Assembly (NCBI GenBank): GCA_026928255.1
Contig: JAIXKJ010000008.1
Span: 845,298 to 909,297 of the forward strand
Length of the DNA: 64,000 nucleotides
Reading direction: 5' to 3'
From: Anaerolineales bacterium
Lineage (GTDB): Bacteria; Chloroflexota; Anaerolineae; Anaerolineales; Villigracilaceae
The notes below the pieces were generated by a model. That model had not been told where the DNA came from and did not search any database. It saw nothing but the letters and a program-made list of their open reading frames with translations. Each line of letters opens with the position of its first letter. Within the stretch, counting starts at the first letter, position 1. Positions 17,121 through 24,809 of the stretch are shown piece after piece. The position numbers and the translations under genes were made by a program.

Positions 17121-18157
17121 CTCAACGCCTGACGCTTTCGCCGCAAAACCCAGACCCCGAACTGATTCGCCAAGCCGCAGCCGTGATTCAACGACGCGGT
17201 TTGGTCGCCTTCCCGACTGAAACCGTTTACGGGTTAGGCGCGAACGCCCTCGCCGCAGACGCGGTGGAAAAAATCTTCCGCGCAAAAGGACGCCCCGCCA
17301 ACGACCCGTTGATTGTGCACCTCGCCTCGCTCGCGGACGTAAAGCGCGTTGCCGCCGACATTTCGCCCGTCGTCGAAAAACTGGCCGCCGCCTTTTGCCC
17401 AGGCCCGCTGACCTTTGTTCTGCCCAAGCAGCCTTTCGTCCCGCTGACGGTTACGGCGGGGTTAGAGACCGTCGCCGTGCGCATTCCGTCTCACCCGATT
17501 GCGTTGGCGCTGATACGCGCCAGCGGCGTCCCCATCGCCGCGCCGTCCGCTAACCGCTTTGGACACACCAGCCCGACGACGGCGCAACACGTTTGGGACG
17601 ATCTGCACGGGCGCGTTGACTTAATCCTCGACGGCGGCGCGACCTCCATCGGCGTCGAATCCACTGTGCTGGACGTCAGCCGCGAAACGCCGACGATTCT
17701 GCGACCAGGCGGAATCTCGCGCGAAGACATCGAGCGCGTCATCGGCGAAGTGGCGTTGCGCGACAACCGCCCGTCGGCGGAAAACGAAAGTCAAATTTCG
17801 CCGGGACTTTTAGGCAAGCATTACACGCCCAAAGCGGAGTTATTTTTTTGCGTTGGAGAAAAAGCGCAGGCGTTGGAAAAACTGCGCGAGTTGGCGCATC
17901 AAGCGCGGACGCAGGGAAGGCGCGTCGGGTTGCTGCTCGCGCAGGACGATTTGCCCTCGTTTGAAGACTGCGTCCCTTACGCGCTCGGCGCGTCCGACGA
18001 TTTGCAATCCATCGCGCGGAATTTATACGCCGGCATGCGCGCGCTGGACGATCAAGGCGCGGACATAATTCTCGCGCGCGATTTTGGCAAACGCGGTTTA
18101 GGCTTGGCGCTCTACGACCGTTTGCTGCGCGCCGCGAGTCAGGTGATTGAGGTTTGA
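17117..18157 (+). CDS. tsaC: L-threonylcarbamoyladenylate synthase (Sua5/TsaC)
   Basis: 346 residues: YrdC/TsaC domain (about 10-205, with GLVAFPTETVYGLGANA and KGRPANDPLIVH) joined to a Sua5 domain (about 235-346) by a linker. It makes threonylcarbamoyl-AMP from Thr, bicarbonate and ATP for t6A37 of tRNAs reading ANN codons. The two-domain form is Sua5. The start overlaps the carbonic anhydrase-like gene (ATGA), which is suggestive because bicarbonate is a substrate. Confidence 0.92.
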   Translation: MTQRLTLSPQNPDPELIRQAAAVIQRRGLVAFPTETVYGLGANALAADAVEKIFRAKGRPANDPLIVHLASLADVKRVAADISPVVEKLAAAFCPGPLTFVLPKQPFVPLTVTAGLETVAVRIPSHPIALALIRASGVPIAAPSANRFGHTSPTTAQHVWDDLHGRVDLILDGGATSIGVESTVLDVSRETPTILRPGGISREDIERVIGEVALRDNRPSAENESQISPGLLGKHYTPKAELFFCVGEKAQALEKLRELAHQARTQGRRVGLLLAQDDLPSFEDCVPYALGASDDLQSIARNLYAGMRALDDQGADIILARDFGKRGLGLALYDRLLRAASQVIEV

Positions 18158-18180
18158 GGAAAATTTCGCGGAGGCGCGAA

Positions 18181-18867
18181 TTATCTCTTCCCTTCCAAAA
18201 TTTCTTTCACGCGCGGAAAATCTTTATAATAGCCGCGATACGATTCGGGCAACAGCGCCGCGATGCGACAGAAAACCTCGTCAATCGCTTCGCGCAGCAG
18301 GCGCTCGCGCTCCGCGCCTTTGGCGGACTTTATGTCGGGCGGATGGTACAACTCGCTGTCGGCGGTCAGCGTAATTTTTAAGCGACGAAACGATTTCAGC
18401 CGCGCGACGACCTCCGCGTCTTGCGTGCCGGTGATGGCGACCGGCAAAATGCCGACGCGGGCTGAACTGGCGATGTAGATCGCGCCCGCTTCCGCTTTGA
18501 GCAATTGCGCGGATTTAGAGCGCGTGCCTTCGGGGGCAATGACCATCACCGCGCCCTTTTTCAGACGCGAAATAAATTCCTTCATTGCGCTCAAGTCCGC
18601 TTCGCCGCGAGTCAGCCAGGTTACGTCGAAGAGGCGACCGAGCAAACGTCCCCACCAAATTTTCTTGTATTTATCCGTCAGCGGATGAATTAAATCGTCG
18701 TTGTCGAGGACGTAATAAGCGACCAAAGAATCCAAACGCCCAAGGTGATTGCAGGCGAGCATATATCCGCCTGCTTTGGGCAGGTCGTCCGCGTTGCCGC
18801 GCACTTCGACGTCCGCAATTAAGGGCAAAATTTTTCGCGCGCAAAAACGGAGAAAGGCGGCGCTCAT
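18181..18867 (-). CDS. PlsC-type acyltransferase, copy 1
   Basis: 228 residues. Acyltransferase motif NHLGRLD (family NHxxxxD) near residue 47 and APEGTRSKS (EGTR) near 120; a hydrophobic N-terminus may bind the membrane. Likely acylates lysophosphatidic acid or a related lipid. I use the ATG at 18865-18867, which overlaps the upstream gene's stop (ATGA), not the longer frame that reads into that gene. It and the next gene are clearly paralogous, with similar C-termini (ALLPESYRGYYKDFP, ALLPEHYRGYYAEHP). Confidence 0.85.
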   Translation of the reverse strand: MSAAFLRFCARKILPLIADVEVRGNADDLPKAGGYMLACNHLGRLDSLVAYYVLDNDDLIHPLTDKYKKIWWGRLLGRLFDVTWLTRGEADLSAMKEFISRLKKGAVMVIAPEGTRSKSAQLLKAEAGAIYIASSARVGILPVAITGTQDAEVVARLKSFRRLKITLTADSELYHPPDIKSAKGAERERLLREAIDEVFCRIAALLPESYRGYYKDFPRVKEILEGKR

Positions 18868-19532
18868 GATTTTTCTTTTAGCAGTTCCTTTAAGGTTGGG
18901 TGTTCGGCGTAATAGCCGCGATAATGTTCGGGCAGCAGCGCGGCGATATGACACATGATGACGTCCGCGTATTCTTGTAAAATTTCGTCGCGGTTTTCTT
19001 TGGGGAAGGGCGGCAGCGTGAACGGTTTTCCCGCGACCAATTTTATCGAACTGCGTTTCAAGCGTTTTAAGTTTTGAATGACGACTCGGTCTTCCGTGCC
19101 GCTTAATGCGACGGGGACAATCGTCCAGCCCATTTTGGCGGCGAGGTAGGCGACGCCCGGTTTGCCTTGCGCCATCTTCTCGTCGCGCGCGCGCGTGCCT
19201 TCGGGGGCGATGACCAGCGTCTGCCCTTCTTCCATGCGCCGAATCATCTCGCGCATGGATTTCAAATCGGGGTTGAAGCGGTCAATGAAAATCAATTCGA
19301 GGCGCTCGCCCATCCAATGTAAGAACGGATGCGTCTTCCATTTTTCGGCGATGGGGATGAACAAATTCCAATCGTCGAGCGCGTAAAAAGCCAGCGGCGC
19401 GTCTAAAAAACCGAGATGATTCGTGGCGATGACGAAGCCGCCTTTTGCGGGCAAATTTTCGTAACCGCTGACGTCCACGCGGGCGATGAGGTTAATGACA
19501 AAACGAATAAACCAAACGACGAAAGTTTTCAT
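18864..19532 (-). CDS. PlsC-type acyltransferase, copy 2
   Basis: 222 residues. NHLGFLD and APEGTRARDE acyltransferase motifs, and an N-terminal hydrophobic helix (KTFVVWFIRFVINLIA). The start is ATG at 19530-19532, 17 nt after the thiolase gene; a longer frame would run into thiolase codons. The product is a tandem paralogue of the following gene with only moderate identity, so the two may have different acceptor or chain-length preferences. Confidence 0.87.
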   Translation of the reverse strand: MKTFVVWFIRFVINLIARVDVSGYENLPAKGGFVIATNHLGFLDAPLAFYALDDWNLFIPIAEKWKTHPFLHWMGERLELIFIDRFNPDLKSMREMIRRMEEGQTLVIAPEGTRARDEKMAQGKPGVAYLAAKMGWTIVPVALSGTEDRVVIQNLKRLKRSSIKLVAGKPFTLPPFPKENRDEILQEYADVIMCHIAALLPEHYRGYYAEHPTLKELLKEKS

Positions 19533-19549
19533 GCCGATAATTTTAACCG

Positions 19550-20698
19550 CTATTCGCGGCGCAAGATGTGCGTAAAAACCGTCGCGCCCGAACCGCCGAT
19601 ATTTTGCGCCATGCCTATGGAAGCGTCCGCAATTTGAGTCGCGCCGCACTCGCCGCGCAACTGCTGAACGACTTCGACGATTTGGTACATGCCCGTCGCG
19701 CCGACCGGATGTCCGCGCGCTTTCAACCCGCCTCGGACGCAAATTGGAATTTTTCCGTCAACCCCAATCTGATTCTCCAACCCCAGCCGCGCCGCTTGTC
19801 CGCGTTCGGCGAAGCCAGCCGCTTCCAGCGAAAGCGCCGCCATAATCGAGAAAGCGTCGTGCAGTTCAAAGAAATCAATTTCTTCGGGTTTGATTCCCGC
19901 CATGTCGTAAGCGCGTTTTGCCGAAAGGTGCGCCGCGTTAAGGAAGAGCGGATCGCGCCGCGAGTGAACGGCGATGCTGTCGGTTGCCGCCGCCGAAGCC
20001 GCCACGACGATTTTTTCTTTGCCGCGAACTTTTTCGGCAGGGACGATTAACGCCGCCGCCGCGCCGTCGCCGATGGGCGAAGCGTCGAGCAGATTAATTG
20101 GCGTGGCCACCATCGCCGACTTTTCAAATTTCTCGACGTTGATTTTTTCATGCAGTCGCGCATAGGGGTTGTGCAAGGCGTTGGCGTGCGCGTTGATGGA
20201 GAAGGGCGCGAAGTCTTCGTGCTTCCAGCCGAACTCGTGCATGTAACGGCGCATGACCAGCGCATTAATGCCGACGAAAGAAACGCCTTGTTCCAACTCG
20301 TAGTCCGCGTCGGAGGCGGTTGCCAGCGCGGAGGTAACGTCTTTGCCGGCTTTGTCGGTCATCTTTTCCACACCCAGCGCCAACGCCGATTCGACCTCGC
20401 CCGAAGCGACCGCCGTCAGCGCCGCGCGAAAGGCGGCCGCGCCCGAACCGCAAGCCGCTTCGATCTTGACCGCTTCCTGTTTCCAGAGGCCGATCCAATC
20501 GCCGAAAAAAGCGCCGAGTTGATTTTGTCCGCTGAGGATAGGCGAAAGCATATTGCCGACGAAGAGCGCGTCCGCGCGTTCGACGCCCGCGTCGCGCAGC
20601 GCCGTCAGCGCCGCCTCGCCGCCAATCTCGCGCAACGACTTGTCCCAATGTTCGTCCACTTTGGTTTGTCCAATGCCCAAAATTGCAATTTTTCTCAT
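19550..20698 (-). CDS. thiolase family protein (acetyl-CoA acetyltransferase type)
   Basis: 382 residues. Nucleophile in EAACGSGAAAFRAAL (C near 87), ELHDAFS and CVRGGLKARGHPVGATG with the second Cys and His. The style is the SCP-x/archaeal thiolase group rather than classical FadA. It would cleave or form beta-ketoacyl-CoA. TAGAAT lies exactly 6 nt upstream of the ATG on the minus strand (20705-20710), so the mRNA is probably leaderless. First gene of an operon with the two acyltransferases. Confidence 0.87.
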   Translation of the reverse strand: MRKIAILGIGQTKVDEHWDKSLREIGGEAALTALRDAGVERADALFVGNMLSPILSGQNQLGAFFGDWIGLWKQEAVKIEAACGSGAAAFRAALTAVASGEVESALALGVEKMTDKAGKDVTSALATASDADYELEQGVSFVGINALVMRRYMHEFGWKHEDFAPFSINAHANALHNPYARLHEKINVEKFEKSAMVATPINLLDASPIGDGAAAALIVPAEKVRGKEKIVVAASAAATDSIAVHSRRDPLFLNAAHLSAKRAYDMAGIKPEEIDFFELHDAFSIMAALSLEAAGFAERGQAARLGLENQIGVDGKIPICVRGGLKARGHPVGATGMYQIVEVVQQLRGECGATQIADASIGMAQNIGGSGATVFTHILRRE

Positions 20699-20780
20699 GG
20701 CGCGATTCTATCGCATTTGGCTGTCAAGAACTATCCGCTTTGTGCTATGCTTTGAAAAATTCTTTGACAAGGAGAAATTA

Positions 20781-21218
20781 ATGCGGAACTTTTTAATTTT
20801 GACGTGGGCTTTCGCCGCCCTTTTGAGCGGATGCAAAACGAAAGAACGGACTTACGCGCCCCCGCCGCTGGCAGACGATTGGTCGGCGACGCTGACGCAA
20901 TCGGGCGGGCTGGCAGGAGTCTTGCGTTCGGCGAGCGTCGCGTCGAACGGCGAATATCAAATCACGGACGAAAGCGGCGAGGTTGTCCAAAGCGGAACTT
21001 TGAGCGAAGCGCAACTTTCGCAATTGACGAATTTAATTTCGGAGTTCAATTTTGTCGCGCCCAAGTCCGCCGCAAACTGCGCGGACTGCTTCAACTACAA
21101 ACTCGAAATTGAAAGCGGCGGGCAAAAGATGATCGTCCAAGTTGACGACCTTTCGCTCAAAGATTCAGGCGCCGAGCCGCTGATTCTTTTCCTGCGCGAA
21201 ATTTTAGATTCGGCTTAA
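20781..21218 (+). CDS. small lipoprotein of unknown function
   Basis: 145 residues. Signal peptide with lipobox LLSGC (C18), then a beta-rich domain of about 120 residues (WSATLTQSGGLAGVLRSASV) with an NCADC pair of cysteines. No family recognised. The start is the ATG at 20781 with a clear AAGGAGA ribosome site; a longer frame has no such site. Followed one base later by the zincin-like gene, so probably one transcript. Confidence 0.7.
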   Translation: MRNFLILTWAFAALLSGCKTKERTYAPPPLADDWSATLTQSGGLAGVLRSASVASNGEYQITDESGEVVQSGTLSEAQLSQLTNLISEFNFVAPKSAANCADCFNYKLEIESGGQKMIVQVDDLSLKDSGAEPLILFLREILDSA

Positions 21219-21219
21219 G

Positions 21220-21738
21220 ATGAATCGTTCGCAGTGGCGCGAAGCCTATTTGCAAAAGGTGGCGCAATCGTCGGAGGAGGGGGCGGCGGCGGCGCGCTTC
21301 GTGCGCGAGAAAAACGTCAAAGTCGGGTTTCGGCGGGCGCGGAAAAACGTCGCCGCGTTTTGGACGTTCGCCCGTTCCTTTTATCTGAACAAGGCGCATT
21401 TCACGATGGAGTCCGCGCTGACTGACCCGCGCGCCTGGACGCTCTTCGTGCATGAGGCGCGGCATTTGCAACAAGGGGCGCTGACCGCCGTCTCTGTGTA
21501 CGGCGAGTTGGACGCTTGGCAATATGAGTTTCGTCTGCTGAAAAAAATCACGGGTTGGACGCTGCACAAAGATTTGGAAGAACTGCTGGCCTTGCCGCTC
21601 GGTTACGACCGCGCCGTGTTGCGTCGTGCGCGCGCGTTGATGACGAAATTTGCGGGCTTCGGTTACGGCGCGTGGATTTTGCCGCTGTACCCCGTTCAAC
21701 GAGAAATTGCCTATTGGTTCGGACGACGCTTTGAATGA
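21220..21738 (+). CDS. unknown protein with HExxH motif
   Basis: 172 residues, no signal peptide. FVHEARHLQQG holds H78-E79-x-x-H82, with GELDAW placing E96 fourteen residues on, the spacing of a gluzincin-like third ligand. Several hydrophobic or aromatic stretches, including one near the C-terminus. A metal-dependent hydrolase is possible, but single HExxH hits are common by chance and I do not recognise the family. Starts one base after the lipoprotein stop. Confidence 0.6.
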   Translation: MNRSQWREAYLQKVAQSSEEGAAAARFVREKNVKVGFRRARKNVAAFWTFARSFYLNKAHFTMESALTDPRAWTLFVHEARHLQQGALTAVSVYGELDAWQYEFRLLKKITGWTLHKDLEELLALPLGYDRAVLRRARALMTKFAGFGYGAWILPLYPVQREIAYWFGRRFE

Positions 21739-21810
21739 GAATGTTAACAAAAGTAATAGGTTGTTTTAATGTAAAAAATTATTTTTGGCGTATGCTGTAA
21801 GCAGGAACAA

Positions 21811-21963
21811 GAAAGGAGGTTGCAATAGACACACCGCCTGAAATGCAAGCCCAAAGGAAGGGCGACGCGCTGTAACTCGGCAAGCAGGGACGCAGGCTAA
21901 GCCGAACGTTCTCCGAACGATAGGAAGGTCGCGCCTCCGCCCTTCTCTGAAATAGTTCGACCC
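21811..21963 (+). ncRNA. structured leader RNA, class not identified (riboswitch candidate)
   Basis: Long intergenic stretch with no ORF. A closing stem can form between GGAGG-TTGC (21815-21823) and GC-G-CCTCC (21931-21938). Inside are three hairpins: GCCC/GGGC with a 7-nt purine loop (21849-21863), TCGGC/GCCGA with an inner AGC/GCT (21877-21905), and CGTTC/GAACG (21907-21919). The loop of the second holds GGGACGCA (21887-21894), an octamer also found in the c-di-GMP-I (GEMM) riboswitch core, but the rest of that consensus is not clearly met. An intrinsic terminator follows, then a lipoprotein gene. Confidence 0.6.
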
Positions 21964-21995
21964 GACGGATGGGTAAACTCCCATCCGTCTTTTTT
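21964..21995 (+). terminator. intrinsic terminator after the structured RNA
   Basis: Perfect 10-bp stem GACGGATGGG/CCCATCCGTC, 6-nt loop, six T residues. It could be the expression platform of a riboswitch or simply end a small RNA. The next gene has its own TATAAT right before its ATG. Confidence 0.9.
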
Positions 21996-22028
21996 GTTAA
22001 CGGAGCGAATGAGTTTTATAATTTGACC

Positions 22029-22871
22029 ATGAAACGAATCTTTCCCGTCCTTGTCATTTTTCTGCTTGTCGCTTGCGCCGCGCCGACAACGCCGACGCCT
22101 GTCATTTCGACGCAGGAGAAATCCACCCCGACGCCCACCCCAACCCAAACCCTCCCGCCGACCGCGACGCCCACCGAAACGCTCACGCCGACGCCGACCG
22201 CGCTGCCCATCCCGCCTGAGGCGCGGACGCTGGTTGAGCAGGGCGCCGTCTACGACGACGAGAAAAAACTTGCCTACGACCCGTCAACTGGCGCGGTGTT
22301 AGCCATGCTTGGCGCAAACGAAAAATGGTACTACTACGAAAACGGCATTTTATCTATCCCCGCAGGCGACGGCTCGGGCGACCCGCCCCTTGACGTGCCT
22401 ATCTACAACAACATAGAGGACGCGCTCTGGGGAGAAAAGGATAAATTCCCTTGGAATGATGATAGAGGGAGATATCTTAGTCGTGGAATGATGGAAGAGT
22501 TTAATCGAATAGGTCGTGTTTACTTGGGTCCGATGACTAGAAATGAGCCTATAGAGTGGCCTGATGAAGATTTCTTTGGCAAAAGTGGCGTCTTATCATC
22601 CACTAATAGTCCTGACGATAGTTTTGCTTTTTCGATCTCCAATTGGCAGATAACAGGCGGTCGAGTAATGATTAAAGTGACTATCTTCTCAGAGACATCA
22701 AATTATATGCCTCGGATCGTTTTTGTTGATGGCGATGTGAGAGAGGTTTATGAGGCGTTGATGAATGGGGAGATTTTTGTGCCTGGACCTGATGAAGTGC
22801 GAGGTGATGTGAGCGCTATGCCTGCTACAACTCCAACTCGCACTCCGTCTCCAAGGTTTGAGGTTGAATAA
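22029..22871 (+). CDS. lipoprotein with Thr/Pro linker, mosaic composition
   Basis: 280 residues. Lipobox LLVAC near residue 16, Thr/Pro-rich linker (about 20-65), then two regions: the first (to about residue 135) has the GC-rich codon use of the window, while from about base 22440 codons become A/T-rich (GAT, AAT, ATA, AGA). The second half is a beta-rich domain of unknown family and the end is again Thr/Pro-rich. TATAAT at 22017-22022 lies exactly 6 nt before the ATG. The break in composition suggests recombination within the gene. Confidence 0.65.
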   Translation: MKRIFPVLVIFLLVACAAPTTPTPVISTQEKSTPTPTPTQTLPPTATPTETLTPTPTALPIPPEARTLVEQGAVYDDEKKLAYDPSTGAVLAMLGANEKWYYYENGILSIPAGDGSGDPPLDVPIYNNIEDALWGEKDKFPWNDDRGRYLSRGMMEEFNRIGRVYLGPMTRNEPIEWPDEDFFGKSGVLSSTNSPDDSFAFSISNWQITGGRVMIKVTIFSETSNYMPRIVFVDGDVREVYEALMNGEIFVPGPDEVRGDVSAMPATTPTRTPSPRFEVE

Positions 22872-22898
22872 AGCCCTCTTTTTTAGTAAAGTGAGGAT

Positions 22899-23498
22899 AT
22901 GAGAGGGTGGCAAGCAATCGCTTTGAGTGTGCTGATATTATTGGGCGCTTTGATAGTGGCGCCTGAGGCTCGGGCTGCCTGCACCGCCACTAGTCAGCCA
23001 GTTATAAGGTGGGGCGACGACAAACCGAATGATACGTGCGATAATGTAAATGGCAAAGCGAATGGGACTACCTACTACGCCTGCGATACATATTGCACTA
23101 ATCAAGAGGAGATAAAAAACCCTGATGGAACTAATGGCACGCAGTGTGTCGGCGAATGGAGGAAGGGGTGCTATTGGCATAATTTCAGATGCGATGAATC
23201 TTGCGATGGCGCTGGCAAAAATCCAGGCGGGGGGAGTGGAAGCGGCGGGGGAGGTACTCAAACCAAGCATTGCCCTGATTTTTCAGAGCCTGTGTGCGGT
23301 TCGCCAAAGTTATTTATTCAGAATGGGACTACGGACGACGTCGGCATAGGTGATTCTATGTGTATAGGATCCCAGCGTTGTAATCAAAACGCCCTTCACC
23401 GTCCCGAAGGTTCAAAACCTTCGGGACGCTTTGTTATTGTTATCCCTCAAATCCAAACCTGCGGCGCTGAACAAATATCCCCGTTCATCTCTGGTTGA
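22899..23498 (+). CDS. secreted cysteine-rich protein of unknown function
   Basis: 199 residues. Sec signal peptide ending EARA-AC (about residue 27), then a Cys-rich body (13 cysteines after the signal peptide, many in YxCDTYC or FRCDESC-like pairs) with a Gly/Ser run (about 109-120). Probably an exported disulphide-rich protein. Base composition is A/T-richer than the flanks. A perfect 13-bp inverted repeat sits in frame near the end (23400-23428), so the last 35 or so residues may derive from an inserted repeat and the true ancestral C-terminus may be lost. Confidence 0.55.
   Translation: MRGWQAIALSVLILLGALIVAPEARAACTATSQPVIRWGDDKPNDTCDNVNGKANGTTYYACDTYCTNQEEIKNPDGTNGTQCVGEWRKGCYWHNFRCDESCDGAGKNPGGGSGSGGGGTQTKHCPDFSEPVCGSPKLFIQNGTTDDVGIGDSMCIGSQRCNQNALHRPEGSKPSGRFVIVIPQIQTCGAEQISPFISG
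23400..23428. repeat. 13-bp perfect inverted repeat (REP-like) inside a CDS
   Basis: CGTCCCGAAGGTT-CAA-AACCTTCGGGACG. As RNA it makes a very stable hairpin followed by CTTTGTTATT, like a terminator, but it lies 68 nt before the stop codon of the Cys-rich protein. Confidence 0.8.
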
Positions 23499-23522
23499 AA
23501 GGAATTCCGTTAAGGTCGAAAA

Positions 23523-24692
23523 TTACCGAAGCGCCTCTAACGCCTTACGCATCTTATCCAAGCCTTCTTTCAAGCGGCGGCGCGACGTGCCGAAATTAAT
23601 GCGGACGTGTCCCGCTCCTTCCGCGCCGAAAATCTTCCCTTCGCTGACGGCGACTTTGGCGTTCTTCAAAAAGAACTTATATGGCGAGCCTTTAATTTTC
23701 GTCTGCGTGAAATCCAGCCAGCCGAGATAGGTTGCGGCGGGAATCGTCGTGCGGACGTCGGGCATATATTTGCCGACGTATTCGACGAGGTAGTCGCGGT
23801 TTTCAACTAAGTGGCGGCGCAAGTCGTCGAGCCACGAATCGCATTGGGCGCTGTACGCGATCTTCGCGGCGTGCAAGCCCGGACTGGCAACGTGCAAACG
23901 CAGACGGTTCAACTCGGCGTTGTAACGTTCGCGCAACTCGCGGTTGGGGATGACGGCGAATCCGCAGAATAGGCCGGGGATGTTGTAAGTCTTCGAGGGC
24001 GAAACCAGCGTGATGGTGTGGCGCTCGATTTCGCGCGAGAGAGTCGCCATCGGCGTGAAGGGATTGTTGTCCAGCAAAAGCCCCGAATGAATTTCGTCCG
24101 AAACGATGATTACGTTATGCTTAATGCAAATCTGCGCCATGCGGGCTAAATCGTCGCGCGAGAAAATGATTCCCAGCGGGTTATGCGGATTGCAGAGCAA
24201 AAAGATGGCGGCTTTCTTGACGCGCTTCTCGAACAAATCCCAATCCATTTCGTAACTTAAAATATTTTCGTTTATACGTTTGACGAAGGGAATGTCAACT
24301 TGCGGAATGCCGATATTATTTTTGATTTCGTGAAACTCGTTATAGACCGGCGTTTGAATCGCTACGCCGCGTTTGGGCGAACAAAAGGCGCGCGCCGCAA
24401 CGCTAAATCCGCTGACGATGCCGGTCGCCGCCGAAACCGCCTGCGGCTTAACCTTCCAACCGTAAAGCGTCTCCATGCGTTCGGCGACGGCGGCGAGCAG
24501 TTCTTTGTCCGCCCACTCGTAGCCGTAAACGCCGTGATCCAGTTGACGGCGCAGCGCGTTCAAAATCGGTTCGGGGGCGCGGAAGTCCATGTCCGCCACC
24601 CACATGGGCAGCACGTCTTTGCCGTATAAATTCCATTTGATGTCCGTCGTAAATTTGCGGCGGTTGGGGGTAGAAGTAAAGTCCGTCATCAT
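23523..24692 (-). CDS. patB: MalY/PatB-type aminotransferase (cystathionine beta-lyase)
   Basis: 389-residue PLP enzyme of fold type I. PMWVADMDF near the start, CNPHNPLG substrate/PLP segment, SDEIHSGL with the PLP-pairing Asp, and Lys in SPSKTYN. This pattern is the PatB/MalY C-S lyase group rather than a plain aspartate aminotransferase, so cleavage of cystathionine or cysteine conjugates is likely. TACAAT and an AAGGAG ribosome site precede the ATG on the minus strand. Confidence 0.9.
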   Translation of the reverse strand: MMTDFTSTPNRRKFTTDIKWNLYGKDVLPMWVADMDFRAPEPILNALRRQLDHGVYGYEWADKELLAAVAERMETLYGWKVKPQAVSAATGIVSGFSVAARAFCSPKRGVAIQTPVYNEFHEIKNNIGIPQVDIPFVKRINENILSYEMDWDLFEKRVKKAAIFLLCNPHNPLGIIFSRDDLARMAQICIKHNVIIVSDEIHSGLLLDNNPFTPMATLSREIERHTITLVSPSKTYNIPGLFCGFAVIPNRELRERYNAELNRLRLHVASPGLHAAKIAYSAQCDSWLDDLRRHLVENRDYLVEYVGKYMPDVRTTIPAATYLGWLDFTQTKIKGSPYKFFLKNAKVAVSEGKIFGAEGAGHVRINFGTSRRRLKEGLDKMRKALEALR

Positions 24693-24809
24693 TTCTCCTT
24701 TGCCCTGATTGTACTTTCAAATTTTTCTCAAACGCGCAAATCCTGATAAAATCAACCCTTGAGAATCGTTTCTCAGCACGCATCCAAAAATTTAAGGATC
24801 CCGCCCTGA

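Noticed and set aside
21841..21938. Firm call of a c-di-GMP-I riboswitch
   Set aside because: GGGACGCA and GCAAGCCC are suggestive, but the rest of the core and tetraloop/receptor could not be placed with confidence.
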